64,000 nt of DNA from Pyropia yezoensis (GCA_009829735.1 CM020618.1:42236878-42300877), one strand, 5' to 3'. Shown: positions 9,114-19,948, counted from the first letter of the stretch. Numbers and translations: made by a program. Notes: generated by a model not told the origin, from the sequence alone.

Positions 9114-9992
9114 ATGGACCCCTCGAGTATTGCTGGCGGGACCCCGGTCACTTCTGGGTCGACATCCGGCACCCCCAGTGTCGAGGCATGGAATCAGCTT
9201 ACGACATTTGTGACGCAAATGCGTGACGAGCTCAAAGCACACAAGGTGGAATTGGAAGACACGATGCAGCAGCTCGCCGAGACCAAGGCGAAAGCAGCCC
9301 GCGAGAACGCAAAACCCGCACGGTCGAACAAGCCCGGACTTTTCTCTGGCAAACCCGGGACCATTGAAGCGTGGTGCTCCCACATGGACTCCTACGTCCG
9401 GCTGAGTGAACCCGCCGAAGCGTGTCGTGTCGCTTGCACCTATCTCGATGGAGAAGCGTTCAACTGGTGGCATACCTATAGTCAGACTACAGACGTTTCG
9501 AGCTGGGACGCCTTCCGTGCTGCACTCATCCGGCGCTTCAGTCCCCTGAACAAGACGCAGGCGGCACGGGACAAGCTGCACGCATGGCGACAGATTAAGG
9601 ACGTCGGGACGTTTAACAAGACTTTCCTGAGCGTCGTCGTGGACATCCCAGACATCACTGAAGCGGAAAAGATTGACCGCTACACGCGAGGTCTGAAGCG
9701 GGACATCTGGCAGGCACTGTGCCTCAAGAACTACACTGAACTCGAGCCTCTAATGACAGACGCCCTGCGCGTAGAAGCTGCCAAGGCTGGAGCCTCGCGC
9801 TTCACGAACAACCTCAGCAGCACCTCTGGGAAGCCGTCTGCGACGGGTGTCGTCCCCATGGACATTTCCAGCATCAAGGTCGAGAAGCTCACGCCCGAGG
9901 AGCGCCAGCGCTGTATGCGCGAGGGACTCTGCCTCCGCTGTCGCGAAAAGGGCCACCTGGCAAAGGACTGCCCAAAAGGCCAGCGGAACTGA
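9114..9992 (+). CDS. gag: Element B Gag
   Basis: 292 residues from the ATG at 9114 (MDPSSIAGGTP) to TGA. An N-terminal coiled-coil-like segment (FVTQMRDELKAHKVELED) precedes a clear retrotransposon Gag capsid domain (KPGTIEAWCSHMDSYV, GEAFNWWHTYSQ, FRAALIRRFSPLN). A CCHC knuckle, CLRCREKGHLAKDC, lies at the C-terminus. It is much shorter than the gag of element A, so the two elements belong to different Ty3 lineages. Its last codons overlap pol through a -1 frameshift heptamer. Confidence 0.92.
   Translation: MDPSSIAGGTPVTSGSTSGTPSVEAWNQLTTFVTQMRDELKAHKVELEDTMQQLAETKAKAARENAKPARSNKPGLFSGKPGTIEAWCSHMDSYVRLSEPAEACRVACTYLDGEAFNWWHTYSQTTDVSSWDAFRAALIRRFSPLNKTQAARDKLHAWRQIKDVGTFNKTFLSVVVDIPDITEAEKIDRYTRGLKRDIWQALCLKNYTELEPLMTDALRVEAAKAGASRFTNNLSSTSGKPSATGVVPMDISSIKVEKLTPEERQRCMREGLCLRCREKGHLAKDCPKGQRN
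9971..9977 (+). promoter_or_regulatory. -1 ribosomal frameshift heptamer CCCAAAA, gag to pol of element B
   Basis: The gag frame reads TGC CCA AAA GGC with the stop at 9990-9992, so C CCA AAA is in canonical phase. The -1 frame is open from here through protease and RT. A small possible hairpin (ACCGT ... ACGGT, starting near 10000) lies downstream, a little farther than the usual spacer. Confidence 0.75.
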
Positions 9993-12900
9993 AGCAGCAA
10001 CCGTCGTCAACAACGGTGAAAGATGCTCCTTTGGTTCCGGAAAACAAATCGTCACCCTTTGAAGGCCCGCGTCTCGGGCTACTGCTTTCTACTGCTTCTG
10101 TCAATGGCCATGTTGTAAAGGTGCTGTTCGACGACGGGTCTCCCATCAACGTCGTCTCCAGGCGCCTCATGAAAACCCTAAATGTCAAGACCACTGAAAC
10201 GGACTTCGCGGCAAACATGCCCGATGGACGTTCCCATGTACTCGCTGAAACCATTGAACCCTTAGAGATTCACATCGGCCTTTACCAAGAACGACTACGG
10301 TTCGCCGTATGCGATCTCAGTGCGTACGACGTTATCCTCGGTAAGAAATGGCGCGATGACAAGGGCGCCAAGATCAAGAACAAGAAGAACAAGATATCCT
10401 TTAAGTTCAACCACAAGAATATTTCTATCACCGCCTCCCTCAAGAAACCGGAGGGCCTCATTAGCCGGCAACGACTCGCACGTGACCTCATCCAAAGGAC
10501 CCCTGTATTCGCCATCTACCTGCAGTCTGAAGACCCCTCAAGCAGCTTTGACATCAACTCCATCATTATGGGAGAAGCTGAAGACAAAAATGAAGTCCAA
10601 CAGATTCTCAAGGAGTACGCTGACGTCTTCCCGGCTGAGCTCCCGGACGGACTCCCTCCCGAGCGTAGTCACAAGTTTAGCATCAAGCTGACCGACGACG
10701 CTGAACCACGTCGCAGCGGTATTTACCGCCTCTCCGAGTGGGAACTCGATGAACTCAAGACGCAACTTGCGACCCTGATTCGGAAGGGATTCATCCAGCC
10801 AAGTGCCTCACCGTGGGGCTCCTCCGTTCTATTTGCGGCGAGGAAGGACGGCGGCTGGCGAATGTGCATCGACTACCGAGCATTGAACAAGGCCACCATC
10901 GAGAATGCGTATCCTCTACCACGTATCGATGACATCTTTGATCAACTACGAAAGGCCAAGTATTTCACGAAGATTGACCTCCGCTCTGGCTACCACCAGA
11001 TCCGGCTGGACCCTGACACCATCCCATTGACGGCGTTCCGGACCAAGTATGGATTCTACGAGTTTACTGTGCTACCCTTCGGACTGACGAACGCCCCCGC
11101 AGTCTTCATGAACTTGATGAACGATGTGTTCAGACCCTACCTGTACGACTTCATCTGCGTCTACTTAGACGACATTTTGGTCTACAGCGAAACCTACGAG
11201 GATCATCTCAAGCACCTGAGAAAAACCCTGGCCAAGCTACGAGACCACAAGCTTTACGCCAAGGCAAGTAAGTGCCAATTCGCTCGAACCACTGTCGATT
11301 ACCTCGGCCACGTCATATCTGACGCAGGCTTTTCCATGGAGGACCAGAAGGTCCAAGCCATTCGGACGTGGGCAACCCCCAAGAGCAAGAAGGACGTGCA
11401 GTCCTTCCTCGGTATGGTCAACTTCTATCGCCGATTTATCAAGGGAATGGCCGCAGTTGCTACCCCTCTTACGAGGTTGACGGGGAAGGTCGACTTTGAG
11501 TGGACGCCGGACGCTCAAAAAGCCTTCGAGCAGCTGCGGACTCTGACAACAAGTGCACCGGTACTAAGGCCGTTTGACAAACGATATCCCATCTACGTGT
11601 CTACTGATGCCAGCGGGTATGCTATTGGCGCAGTCTTCGAACAAGACGACGGAAAGGGACGGCGTCCAGTGGCATTCTTCTCCCTGACCTTGAATATCCA
11701 CGAACAACGCTACAGCATCCGCGAACGTGAGCTGCTCGCAGTGGTCCAAGCCATCCGGCACTGGCGCTGCTACCTCCACGGAAGACCCTTTGAGGCCCAT
11801 ACCGACCACTAGTCCCTGAGATACCTGCGAACCCAAGAAAGGCTGAACGACCGCCAAGTCAAGTGGCTTGAACTTCTGGACCAATTCCAGTTCAAGATTG
11901 TCCCGATCAAAGGCATCTCCAACGGCGTAGCTGATGCCCTTTCCAGGCAACCTCAAGATGCCCCTGACACGCACGAACCCAACCAAGATCTCCTTAGTCG
12001 AGTGCTGACCAAGGCCATTGACGAAACCCTCAAGAAAACTGAAATCAACAACCTCATGACCATCAACCAAAGTGATCAAGACCTTGCCACCCTAGAACAA
12101 GAGTACAAAGTGGACCCCGAATTTGCCGACCTAGCCAAGGACCCGGTATCTCCCTACCGGTTTTATATGAGGTTGTTGAAACGAGGTGACCGTACGTGCA
12201 TCCCCGCTGGTACTCTACGCCAAAGACTCCTCCACGACTACCACGACGTCCCGTGCCAAGGGCACATGGGAGTGAAGAAAACCACCAAGGCCGTTGCTTC
12301 CAATTACTACTGGAAGTCTATGCGGCAGGACATCCAAAGATACGTACAATCATGTGATTCGTGCCAGCGGAACAAGGCTAGCACTCATTCACCTCTGGGT
12401 CATCTCAAACCACTCGAACCCCCAAGCCAAAGATGGGCAAGTGTCTCCATGGACTTTATCACCCCACTGCCACTGACACCACGAGGCCACAACGGCATTT
12501 ATGTCGTTGTTGACCGACTCACCAAGATGATTCGCCTGGCACCAATGAAGCCGGAATGTACAGCGCCGGTCACAGCTCAGCTTTACCACGATCACTTCGA
12601 TCGCAACCACGGCCTACTTCAAGAAGTCGTCTGTGACCGCGACCCCATCTTTTTCTCCAACTTCTGGCGGTCACTGACAAAGATCCTCAAGGTCAAGATC
12701 AAAGCCTCATCGGCCTACCACCCGCAGACGGACGGCCAAACTGAGATTATGAACAAGAAAATTGAAGAAATCCTCAGAAACTTCGTCAACCATCATCAAG
12801 GCGACTGGGATCTTTTCCTCGTTGGCGCGGAAGTTGCGTACAACCGGTCACCTAATGCCGTAACCACGTACTCTCCATTTTTCTTGAACTACGGGTTTGA

Positions 12901-13507
12901 ACCAAGGACCGTGCCTATGGACATCCTCGACAGCAGGGACTCAAATCTTCCTGCTGTGTCGGATTGGCTATCCAGCCTCCACGATGCTCAAAAGACGGCT
13001 ATCGCCGCCATCAAGAGCGCCAATGAGACGCGCGCGGCGTACGCAAACCGTCATCGCCGACCATGCACAATCGCTGTGGGCGACCACGTACTTCTCAGCA
13101 CCAAGAACCTCTTGCCCGACGCTTTTCAAGGCGCTCGTAAGCTGATGCCCAAATACTCCGGACCCTACAAAGTCACGGAGAGCATCAATGACGTCACGTT
13201 CCGTCTCGATCTTCCTCAAGCTGTCCTCGATCGCAAAGTTCACAACGCCTTCCATGCCAGCCTCCTGAAGCCGTACCGCGCTGATCCGTATGGTCGACTT
13301 CCTCCCGTTCCACCCCCGGTTGCATTTCCGGATGGCTCGGTCGAGTATGAAGTGGACTCCATTATACGGTCACGAAAGCGCCGTGGACGACTGCAGTACC
13401 TCGTCAAATGGAAAGGCTGCGACATCAGCGAGAACTCTTGGCTGACAAAGCAAGACCTTGTGAACGCCCCTGAAGTTTTAGACGCGTTTCTTCGATGCGC
13501 GTCCTAA
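9978..13507 (+). pseudogene. pol: Element B Pol polyprotein with one in-frame TAG
   Basis: In the -1 frame relative to gag. Domains: protease with LFDDGSPINVVS; RT with KIDLRSGYHQI, LPFGLTNAP and VYLDDILVYS; RNase H with STDASGYAIGA, RERELLAVVQAI and HTDH; then a TAG at 11810-11812, after which SLRYLRTQERLND continues the same domain without a frame change. Integrase follows, with an HHCC motif (GHMGVKKT, CDSCQRNK) and core (SMDFITPLP, CDRDPIFFS, DGQTEIMNKK). A canonical chromodomain ends the protein (YEVDSIIRSRKRRG..., YLVKWKGCDISENSWL). One C-to-T change in a CAG codon would explain the TAG. With LTRs about 99% alike, the copy is recent but probably dead unless the stop is read through. Confidence 0.9.
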
Positions 13508-13518
13508 GGGGGGGGAGG
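13506..13518 (+). other. Polypurine tract of element B
   Basis: AAGGGGGGGGAGG lies between the pol stop and the TGTAAGG that I take as the start of the 3' LTR. Position and composition are as expected for the plus-strand primer. Confidence 0.7.
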
Positions 13519-14487
13519 TGTAAGGATTTGCCCCTTAAATCGCCACCCGGAACCCAGGGGATATGGACTGGGACCTCTCCTTACATGTCCGGCCCCGACA
13601 ACTCCCCCCAAGACACATCAATTCCCCACTACCCTGGGCGACACCACGCTGTATCCGTGACATTTTGCGGACGTCGGCCGACCGCACGAAAGCCGCCGTC
13701 AACGCACTGTCGGAACCCTGTCATGGACGTCGAAACTCGACAACGAGGAGCGAGTGACATCGTCGACCAACCACGGGCGGACATCCCCGTCTGTGCTGCC
13801 TGAATTTTATTCTCTGCGCTGCTTGAAAGCTGGCATCAAGGACCAGTCACATGATTCACCGACACTGAGGACACCGCACATCCTCGCTGGCGGCTGAGTG
13901 CGATATGACTGGCTCGCCGGCTCTTGGATTGATTGAATTCGGCCAGCTGGTTGGTGACTGGCTGGCCGGTCAAGGGATTGATTGAATTTGGCCTTGCTGG
14001 CCCTTACAGCCAGTCGGACCTTCTGGCCGACCGGCGTGTGGAGCCGGCTGGTGGGGCGCGCTGGGCGCCATCCACGGGACCCCCTTCGTTTCGGGCAAAC
14101 TGGGGCTGCACTCCTTTAGTGCGCACGCCCGCCCATGCTTTGTTCTGAGAGACATGCTTTGTTTTCGGACCGTTCTGTGCCTACCGGCGGTGCGATGGGG
14201 AAACACATGCTTTGGGGCACCTCGGGTGCCCCGACGCGAGTATACAGTGCGTGAGTGTCGGCGCCACCGGGGGAGACGAGAGGGGAACGACAGACACAGA
14301 CCAAAGACACTGTTTACCTTTTGTACCCTCGATCCCCACCGACGTCGCGCCCATCTTCTTCCCCAGACCCACCCCCGTCGAGACCACCGTCCTCTTCCCC
14401 GTGCCCCGCCGCCCCATTGGCTCGCAGGGCCCGCTGACACCCCCACGAGTACGTTGAGGGCTCCCCGGTTTTAGGTGGGTCCTCACA
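13519..14487 (+). repeat. 3' LTR of element B (969 bp)
   Basis: Starts TGTAAGG directly after the polypurine tract and ends ...CTCACA. The last 385 bp are shared with the left LTR remnant. TATACAG at 14241-14247 is the TATA-box position. A 19-bp direct repeat (GGATTGATTGAATTYGGCC) occurs at 13926 and 13975. Confidence 0.65.
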
Positions 14488-14843
14488 GTGCTCCTGTGCA
14501 CCTTCAGGACGTGGCAGAAATTATCCTTGAGGAGTGGGCTGCGGTATCACCCGCGGTAATTGCGCACTGCTGGGTCAAGGCGAGCGTCCTCCCTCTGGCT
14601 ATGGAGGCGCGCATTTTAGCCGATTACGGCGACTACCGTGCCTCCCTTCGTCCCATTGCGGAGGACGTATCCGAGGTCCTGGATATGATCGGGGGTTGTG
14701 CCCTGTCGCAGACCTGCTTTGGGGACGGTGACAGAGCTGAGAACGAGCTCGCAGTGGAGAGCTGGCTGGGTCTGGAGGAGGACCCGCACGCGATTGAGGA
14801 CACTGTGGACGAGGAGTGTGGGGTGCTTGGAGCGGAGGACTAA
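14488..14843 (+). pseudogene. 3' end of a pogo/Tigger-like DDE transposase, interrupted by element B
   Basis: Immediately after the 3' LTR the frame reads APVHLQDVAEIILEEW, AAVSPAVIAHCWVKASVLP, then an acidic tail ending GVLGAED. The pattern W-x2-VS-x2-I-x2-CW-x-KA-x-(I/V)LP is the hallmark of the C-terminal part of pogo-type DDE transposases. No start or catalytic part is present, as expected if element B inserted within the gene; the 5' part should lie off-window to the left. Confidence 0.6.
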
Positions 14844-15196
14844 AAATGGTAGGTAAAACACTCGCTGTCGGTGGAACATAAGATGGAGAGCATCCACAGA
14901 GTGCCAAAAAACGGCCAAGTGCTTTGCACATGTCGTGGGGTGGTTGGGGTGCAGGCGCAGAAGGGTGGCCAGCGCTAAGGTGGTCAGGCGCCCTGTCATT
15001 GACGATCGACCTGGGTCGACTGCTCCACCGATTCGAACGATCGACGACCTTTTATCAATCAGGAGAATTACCGCAGCAGCTCGGAACAGCAGGCACTCCG
15101 AGATAGATGGGCTACTTGCTGGCGCACCCCTGCTAAATGGTCGAATAATGACTGTACTGGGAAGGGCTGCTGGGAAGGGCCGGGGGGGGGAGGGGG
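14844..15196. other. No gene seen
   Basis: Moderately GC-rich sequence after the transposase fragment. Overlapping frames on both strands are low-complexity and match nothing I know. Confidence 0.4.
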
Positions 15197-15331
15197 TGCC
15201 GGCGCCAGCCAATGGCGGGGTTGCTGGGAGGGGGAGGGAGTTGCCGGCGCCAGCCAATGGCGGGGTTGCTGGGAGGGGGAGGGGGGTGCCGGCGCCAGCC
15301 AATGGCGGGGTCACTGGGAGGGGCCGGGGGA
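15197..15331 (+). repeat. Three 45-bp tandem repeats, each with a CCAAT box
   Basis: Units begin at 15197, 15242 and 15287 with TGCCGGCGCCAGCCAATGGC and continue with a G-rich segment. The period is exactly 45 bp. The inverted CCAAT plus G-rich boxes could be promoter elements, or simply a minisatellite. Confidence 0.75.
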
Positions 15332-15710
15332 GGCGGGAGGGGGTGCCGTACGTGGCGTGCGCACCAACGTCCAGGAGCGGTGGCTTCCGCCTGAAGCCCG
15401 CCGGAATCGTCCCGTCTGCGCCGGGGGGGAGGGAAGAGGGCAGTGCTGCGCTCGCTACCCCCCCGCGGAGAGGGTGGACGGCAGCCGCTGCCACCACCAC
15501 CACGGTAAAGGCTGCGACGAAAAGGGGGTGTAGCCGCTGTCGCGGACGCGCCATGGAGGGCCGGCTTCGAGGACGGGCCCCGGGGAAGGCGGCCGAGTGG
15601 CGCGGAAGTGGAGGAGGGGGGCGTTTCCACCCAGCGACCGGCACAGCTGATGAAGCGGCCACCGGGGCCCCGGTCGCTTCCATCAAAAGGCCGCTGACTG
15701 TACGCCCCCC

Positions 15711-16109
15711 GACATTGCCCGCGGCGAGCACATCCGCACCGCCGCCATGGCCGCCGCCAACGCCACGTACCGGCACGTGGACGTGGTGCTGACGCCCGCG
15801 ACCTAGTGCCTGCCGCCGGCCGTGCCCGCCGACACCGCGACGGGTGGCCTGGACGTGGAGGTCGACTCGACGCTGATCCGGTACACGCTGTGGACCAACT
15901 GGACAGGCCTGCCGGCGGTGGTGCTTCTGGTTGCCACCGCCGCGGGAAGGGTGCCCGTCGCCCTCCAGGCGCTCGGCCCGCCCTGGTCCGAGGCCCTCCT
16001 CTTGCGGCTGGCCGCGGCGGTGGAGGGGGGGGCCCTGGCGCCGGGGGGGGACGGAGGGGGGGAGCGCCCGCCACCCATGCTCGACTATGCGCTCCAGAAA
16101 TACTTGTAG
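15711..16109 (+). pseudogene. Amidase-signature family (FAAH-like) C-terminal remnant
   Basis: The frame from 15711 reads DIARGEHIRTAAMAAANATY, RHVDVVLTPAT, TAG (15804-15806), CLPPAVPAD..., IRYTLWTNWTGLPAVVLLV, G-RVPVALQALGPPWSEALL, LRLAAAVE, ending YALQKYL. VDVVLTPAT, (N/T)WTGLPA and the GLPxxLQxxGxPWxExxLLRxAxAxE block are the conserved C-terminal landmarks of amidase-signature hydrolases, including fatty acid amide hydrolases. The catalytic Lys-Ser-Ser part is missing upstream. With the internal TAG this is most likely a decayed fragment, although an undetected intron cannot be excluded. Confidence 0.65.
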
Positions 16110-17766
16110 CGCTACCCGCTGCGCGGCGGGTGGGGGGGGGGGGGAAGCTTCATACGGTCGCTACGCGGCAAGCAGAGCCAGCGGGCGGCGGCCGTGTGGT
16201 GGCCGTTGCCAAGATGGGTCTTTTGTGTAGCTGCATGGCCACGGGCCGTCTGGCCGAGTGCCGTCTGTGCCGCTCCGTGCCGCCTCCCGCCGCGCCACCC
16301 CCCTCCCGCTCCCCAGCGGACATGCACAAAACCCTGATGGTGACTGCGACCGCCCTCCCGACATTCGCACCAACGTACCGCCCTTTTTCGCAGCCGATGA
16401 CGGGCGCATCGCCTTCAGGGAGGTTGCCACGCGCACGGCGTCGGGCCTCGCCGCCCTCGCGCGGAGTGCAGCCTGTTCGCCGATGTGGCCGTCGATGCGC
16501 AGGACAACGTCGGCGGCGGAAAGGACGCCAACATCGGTGGGGACCGTGTAGCTGAGAGGCACGTCCTCGCCTTCGCTGCGAAGTGCCTTCGAGAGGGGGA
16601 CAGGATGCCTGTCACAGGTGACTGTCGCCGCCACGGTGGTCGCGTTCATGGCCATCGCGTCTTTCCCGTCGAGTACGATGGCTCAACGGAGGGCTCACAC
16701 GGATCCGGGGACACGTAGTCGACCGTTTGATAATTATGAACACGAAGCCTCGTGATCGTTTTTTTTCTTTTCGCGATAATCTACTCATTAATTTTGACAT
16801 GATAATTATCACCTCTCAACCCTGACATTTGCGCCGCCATTGCATTCAAGTGGGTATTGGCTGCTGCAAATCCTGGACACACAACGGAACCGAACCTCTT
16901 GGTGTCGATCCGAACCGAACCTTCAACCCTAAAGTTTAGTTCCCGCGAAGCCGCGACAAGAGCAAGGATACGAAGCGCAATACGTCTGCCATACCAACGC
17001 TGCATGCTAGTTTGAAGAGCCGTCTTCAACGGCACCGTCCCGAGACACACCCAGGAGAACTGCGAAACAGTCTGAGCTCGATACGATCATTAGCGACGAA
17101 TGTATGCATGCCGCATTTCTGACCGGCCTAGCTATATGGAATCCACCTTTATGTAGGCATGTGCCAGGCTTATGAGGACGTCGCGCAACTTGCATGATGC
17201 GTGGGCGTGCTTCGCATCGCCGCCACTGGGGCAATGCCGCTCATCTACCCCATCTACTCTGAAGGGCAGCGGATTTCCCTCTGCTGCTGTGCTTGGTCAC
17301 GACTGGGCGCGCTTGCCTGGTTGGGGGCATGTCCAAGGGCCGCATTGTTCGCTTGGCAAGCTAGGTGGTGCCTGCGCATGGCCACCGACCCCAACGAAGA
17401 AAGAAAATGAACACCTCCACATTTCTCTCTGACCAGCTGTTGTCATCAGCAGTCTCGCCGCAGATGGTCTCCTTCCTCCAGTGCTGTCACATGTTGTGGG
17501 GCTCGTGCCAACGTCTCCACGCCCCCTGGGTCCACCATACCCGTGGGCCTGCGGAGGCCCGCGTGAGCTTATGCAAGCCCCCCGCCACGTCCACCGCGCT
17601 ACAGTCCAGTCCCAAAACGCGCGTGGGATAGGAATGCAGGACTGTACGCCCTGTGCGCCGTACAGTACGCCCACGCACGTCGGCACAAGCATACAATCCA
17701 CAAAACGTACGCACGGTGATGGCTGTCCGCGCTGTCTATCTTCACGCCCTCCACTCCCTTCCCCCT
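16110..17766. other. Intergenic; no gene supported
   Basis: The left part is GC-rich with G runs, the part from about 16700 to 17250 is the most AT-rich of the area, and the right part reaches the end of CHMP1. Frames here (for example 16655-16161 minus) have no recognisable domain. Confidence 0.4.
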
Positions 17767-18652
17767 TCACATTCCCCCTGGCCTAGTGCCCCCCGCCAGC
17801 GCCGCAAATCGCGCCTCCAGGTCCGCACCAGCCGCCGCCCCCGATGCTTCCCCAACACTGGAAGCCGAGCCCACGCCGTGCCGAGGCACCAGCGGCTGGC
17901 TGAGCTCGTCGGCTACCTTGAGCCCGTGTTCCGCAGCCACCTGCTCTAGCAGACCATCCACCTCCGCGGCGGGCGTTGACAAGGCTGTGCTCTCGCCAAT
18001 GCTGCCCTCCACGAACTTGGCAGACAGGTCAAGGTCTTCGAATTGCCGCTCGAATGTATCCATCGTGCGGGCGATAGCGTTGACGTCCATGCTCGCGAGT
18101 GCAGAGCCGAGGCTCGCCGTCACCCCAGACATGTCGGCCGTTACCGCCGACATTTGTTGGTGGCCCTCGAGCTTCGACGACACCGCCTCCAGCCGCGACT
18201 GGAGACGAAGGTAGTTGAGGGAGGTGTGGTGAGCGCGGATGGCGTTCTCTGCGTAGATGCGCGCCCCGTCCGTGTTGCCCTTCTCCAGAGCAGTCTTGAG
18301 GCGTCTCTTCTCGGTGGCAATGTTGGCGTTGGCCTTGGTGGCCAGGCGGCCCAACGACTTCGCCGTGAACTTCATGTTGAAAATAGTGTCTAGAGGAAAC
18401 CCATCACCAACAAAGAGAAGGGAAAGCATACAAAACAAGCGGGTAGTGAGCATATGACCGACGACGACGGCAGCCAAGGCATGTCAGTCTCTGGACGTAG
18501 CACCAGGCAGCATCCTGCGCAGTCACCAACCCGTCACCAACCGCTGAAGCACCCGCAACAAGCACCTGTCACGTACCTTCCATGCTGGGTGGCGGCGGCC
18601 CCGATGGGCGCGGCGGTGGCGGCGGTGGCGCCTTCTTCTTGAACAGGCCCAT
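17767..18652 (-). CDS. CHMP1: CHMP1/Vps46/Did2 ESCRT-III subunit, two exons
   Basis: Exon 1 is 18652-18577 (ATG at 18652), exon 2 is 18389-17767, with a 187-bp intron bounded by GTACGT and TTTCCTCTAG. The spliced protein has 232 residues. It begins MGLFKKK with a Pro-rich segment, then DTIFNMKFTAKSLGRLATKA, matching the DTLFQLKFTAKQL start of CHMP1. Conserved blocks: KGNTDGARIYAENAIR, SRLEAVSSKLEGHQ and FERQFEDLDLSAKFVEGS. A C-terminal MIM1 motif, DLEARFAALAG, would bind the MIT domain of Vps4. CHMP1 is a late regulatory ESCRT-III subunit in multivesicular-body sorting and cytokinesis. The splice phase (GAA G / AC ACT) restores the conserved D-T, which fixes the junction. Confidence 0.93.
18390..18576 (-). 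other. Intron of CHMP1 (187 bp, GT-AG)
   Basis: Donor GTACGT at 18576, acceptor CTCTAG ending at 18390. Joining the flanks produces the expected CHMP1 N-terminus. Confidence 0.88.
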
Positions 18653-19948
18653 AGCGGCGGCGAGTAGAGCGGCCGCGGCGCACAGTCCCCGCACAGATGA
18701 CGGGTGAGCGACGTCTGGACAGAGGGAAAGGCAAGAGTGGGAAGGTGGCGACGGAAGAAGGGGGGGGGGTCGGCAATCGGATGTGGGCGTTGAGGGCGCG
18801 AGTAGCACGCACTGCGGGCTGTGGTGCCGGACACTGCGACGTGGTGGCGCAAGCGGGCCACCCTTTTGGCCAGAGCGCACGCACAGGTGACAAGGCGCCC
18901 CCACGACTGTGCCAGCGCGGTCTGCCCAGCTGGGCACGGCGCTGCCATGCAGCGATGTTCCTCGCGTCGGCCAGAGCTGCTCTGATTGGCAACCTCCTCC
19001 TCCTGAGCCACGTGTCTACGGTTCATTGACCGAAACAGTCGCGCGTCGTGCTGTACATCAGCATTGCTGGTTGTTTTGAAGTGGCAAACCCCTTCTGAAA
19101 TAAGGTGAACGCCCAGATCCAGTTCATTTCCTCTGCAGTGTCCCGTTAAGTACTGTCGGCAGCACCCGCGCGAGAGAGCATCGGATCCGCGCTTGGCCGT
19201 GTGAGTGGGCATCCGCAGATAGCAGATGGCGACCTACCGGCGCTCCCTTCGCTGGGATCCACCCACCCGTGGGGGGGAGTCGAGGGCGGTCTGCTCAGCT
19301 TCGGGCGGAGCGGCCGCCAGTCAGCCAACGCTGCTGCGGCGGGGGTGGCGGCCACCGGGGCACACAGGCCAACGGCGCCATGTCGCGGCCGGCCGTAGCC
19401 GGCCGATTGTCCCATCGGCCTCCTCGACGCCGAGGCGTTGTCCGCCTGCCGCCGCCGACCTCGTCCGCCGCTGTCGGTGTGATCGGCCGGGGGGTGGTGG
19501 GGCTTGGTGGAGGAGGCAGGGGGGGGGGGGGGGGGGGGGGCGTAGGGTGAAGGCGTCTGGCACTGTCGGCACACCCGCAACCCCCTGAACGGCTCAGCCA
19601 CCTTGCTGGGGTTGTGGGGGGTGGTGCGGGGGTGCGGTACAATCGCCAGCCAGCCTTGTGCGGCCGCCATCCCCGTGGCGGCGGCAGGCGTAGCCGTGAA
19701 CCAAACGCACCGCTAGTCGGCGCCGTGGGTGTGGCGGCGCGTGCCGCCTCGCGGACGGTAACGGTGTTCCCAGCCAGACGTCGACGACCCCCCTTGTCCC
19801 CTCTCTTCCACCCTTCCCCCCTCTCCTGTTTTTTATTCTCTCTTTGGCGTTCCCATCCTGTGGCTCCCCTCTCCCGGACTGGTCATTGCTGTTGACTGCT
19901 GCTGCGCTACGGCTACCCGCTTTTGCGCGCCATCCGAATCGCCCAACG
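18653..19948. other. Intergenic between divergent genes
   Basis: Lies between CHMP1 (minus) and the membrane protein (plus), so both promoters should be here. A 20-base G run occurs near 19520-19540. I see no clear TATA box and no supported gene; the frames on both strands are Pro/Arg/Gly-rich artefacts. Confidence 0.4.

Larger units (their letters stand above)
7406..14487 (+). mobile_element. Ty3/gypsy chromovirus, element B (5' LTR interrupted by element A)
   Basis: Contains the remaining 3' part of the 5' LTR (7406-7790), an extra zinc-finger ORF, gag, pol and the 3' LTR (13519-14487). The two shared LTR segments (385 bp) differ at four positions, all transitions, so the insertion is recent. 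The pol stop at 13505-13507 is followed at once by a polypurine tract and TGTAAGG, a typical 3' LTR start. The 3' LTR would be 969 bp, so the left copy lacks its first ~584 bp, which I infer lie off-window beyond element A. An alternative is that the LTRs are only the 381-bp TG...CA segments 7410-7790 and 14107-14487; no matching target duplication flanks those. Confidence 0.82.

Noticed and set aside
7410-14487. Taking the 381-bp TG...CA segments as complete LTRs of element B
   Set aside because: No matching target duplication flanks them, and a better polypurine tract plus TGTAAGG start lies at 13506-13520. Kept only as an alternative.
14616-15776. 386-codon minus frame and overlapping 285-codon plus frame
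   Set aside because: Both are Pro/Ala/Arg/Gly mixtures produced by GC-rich sequence and the 45-bp repeats; neither has a domain.
16161-16655. 164-codon minus frame with normal-looking N-terminus
   Set aside because: No family recognised, and the C-terminal half is low-complexity; insufficient evidence for a gene.
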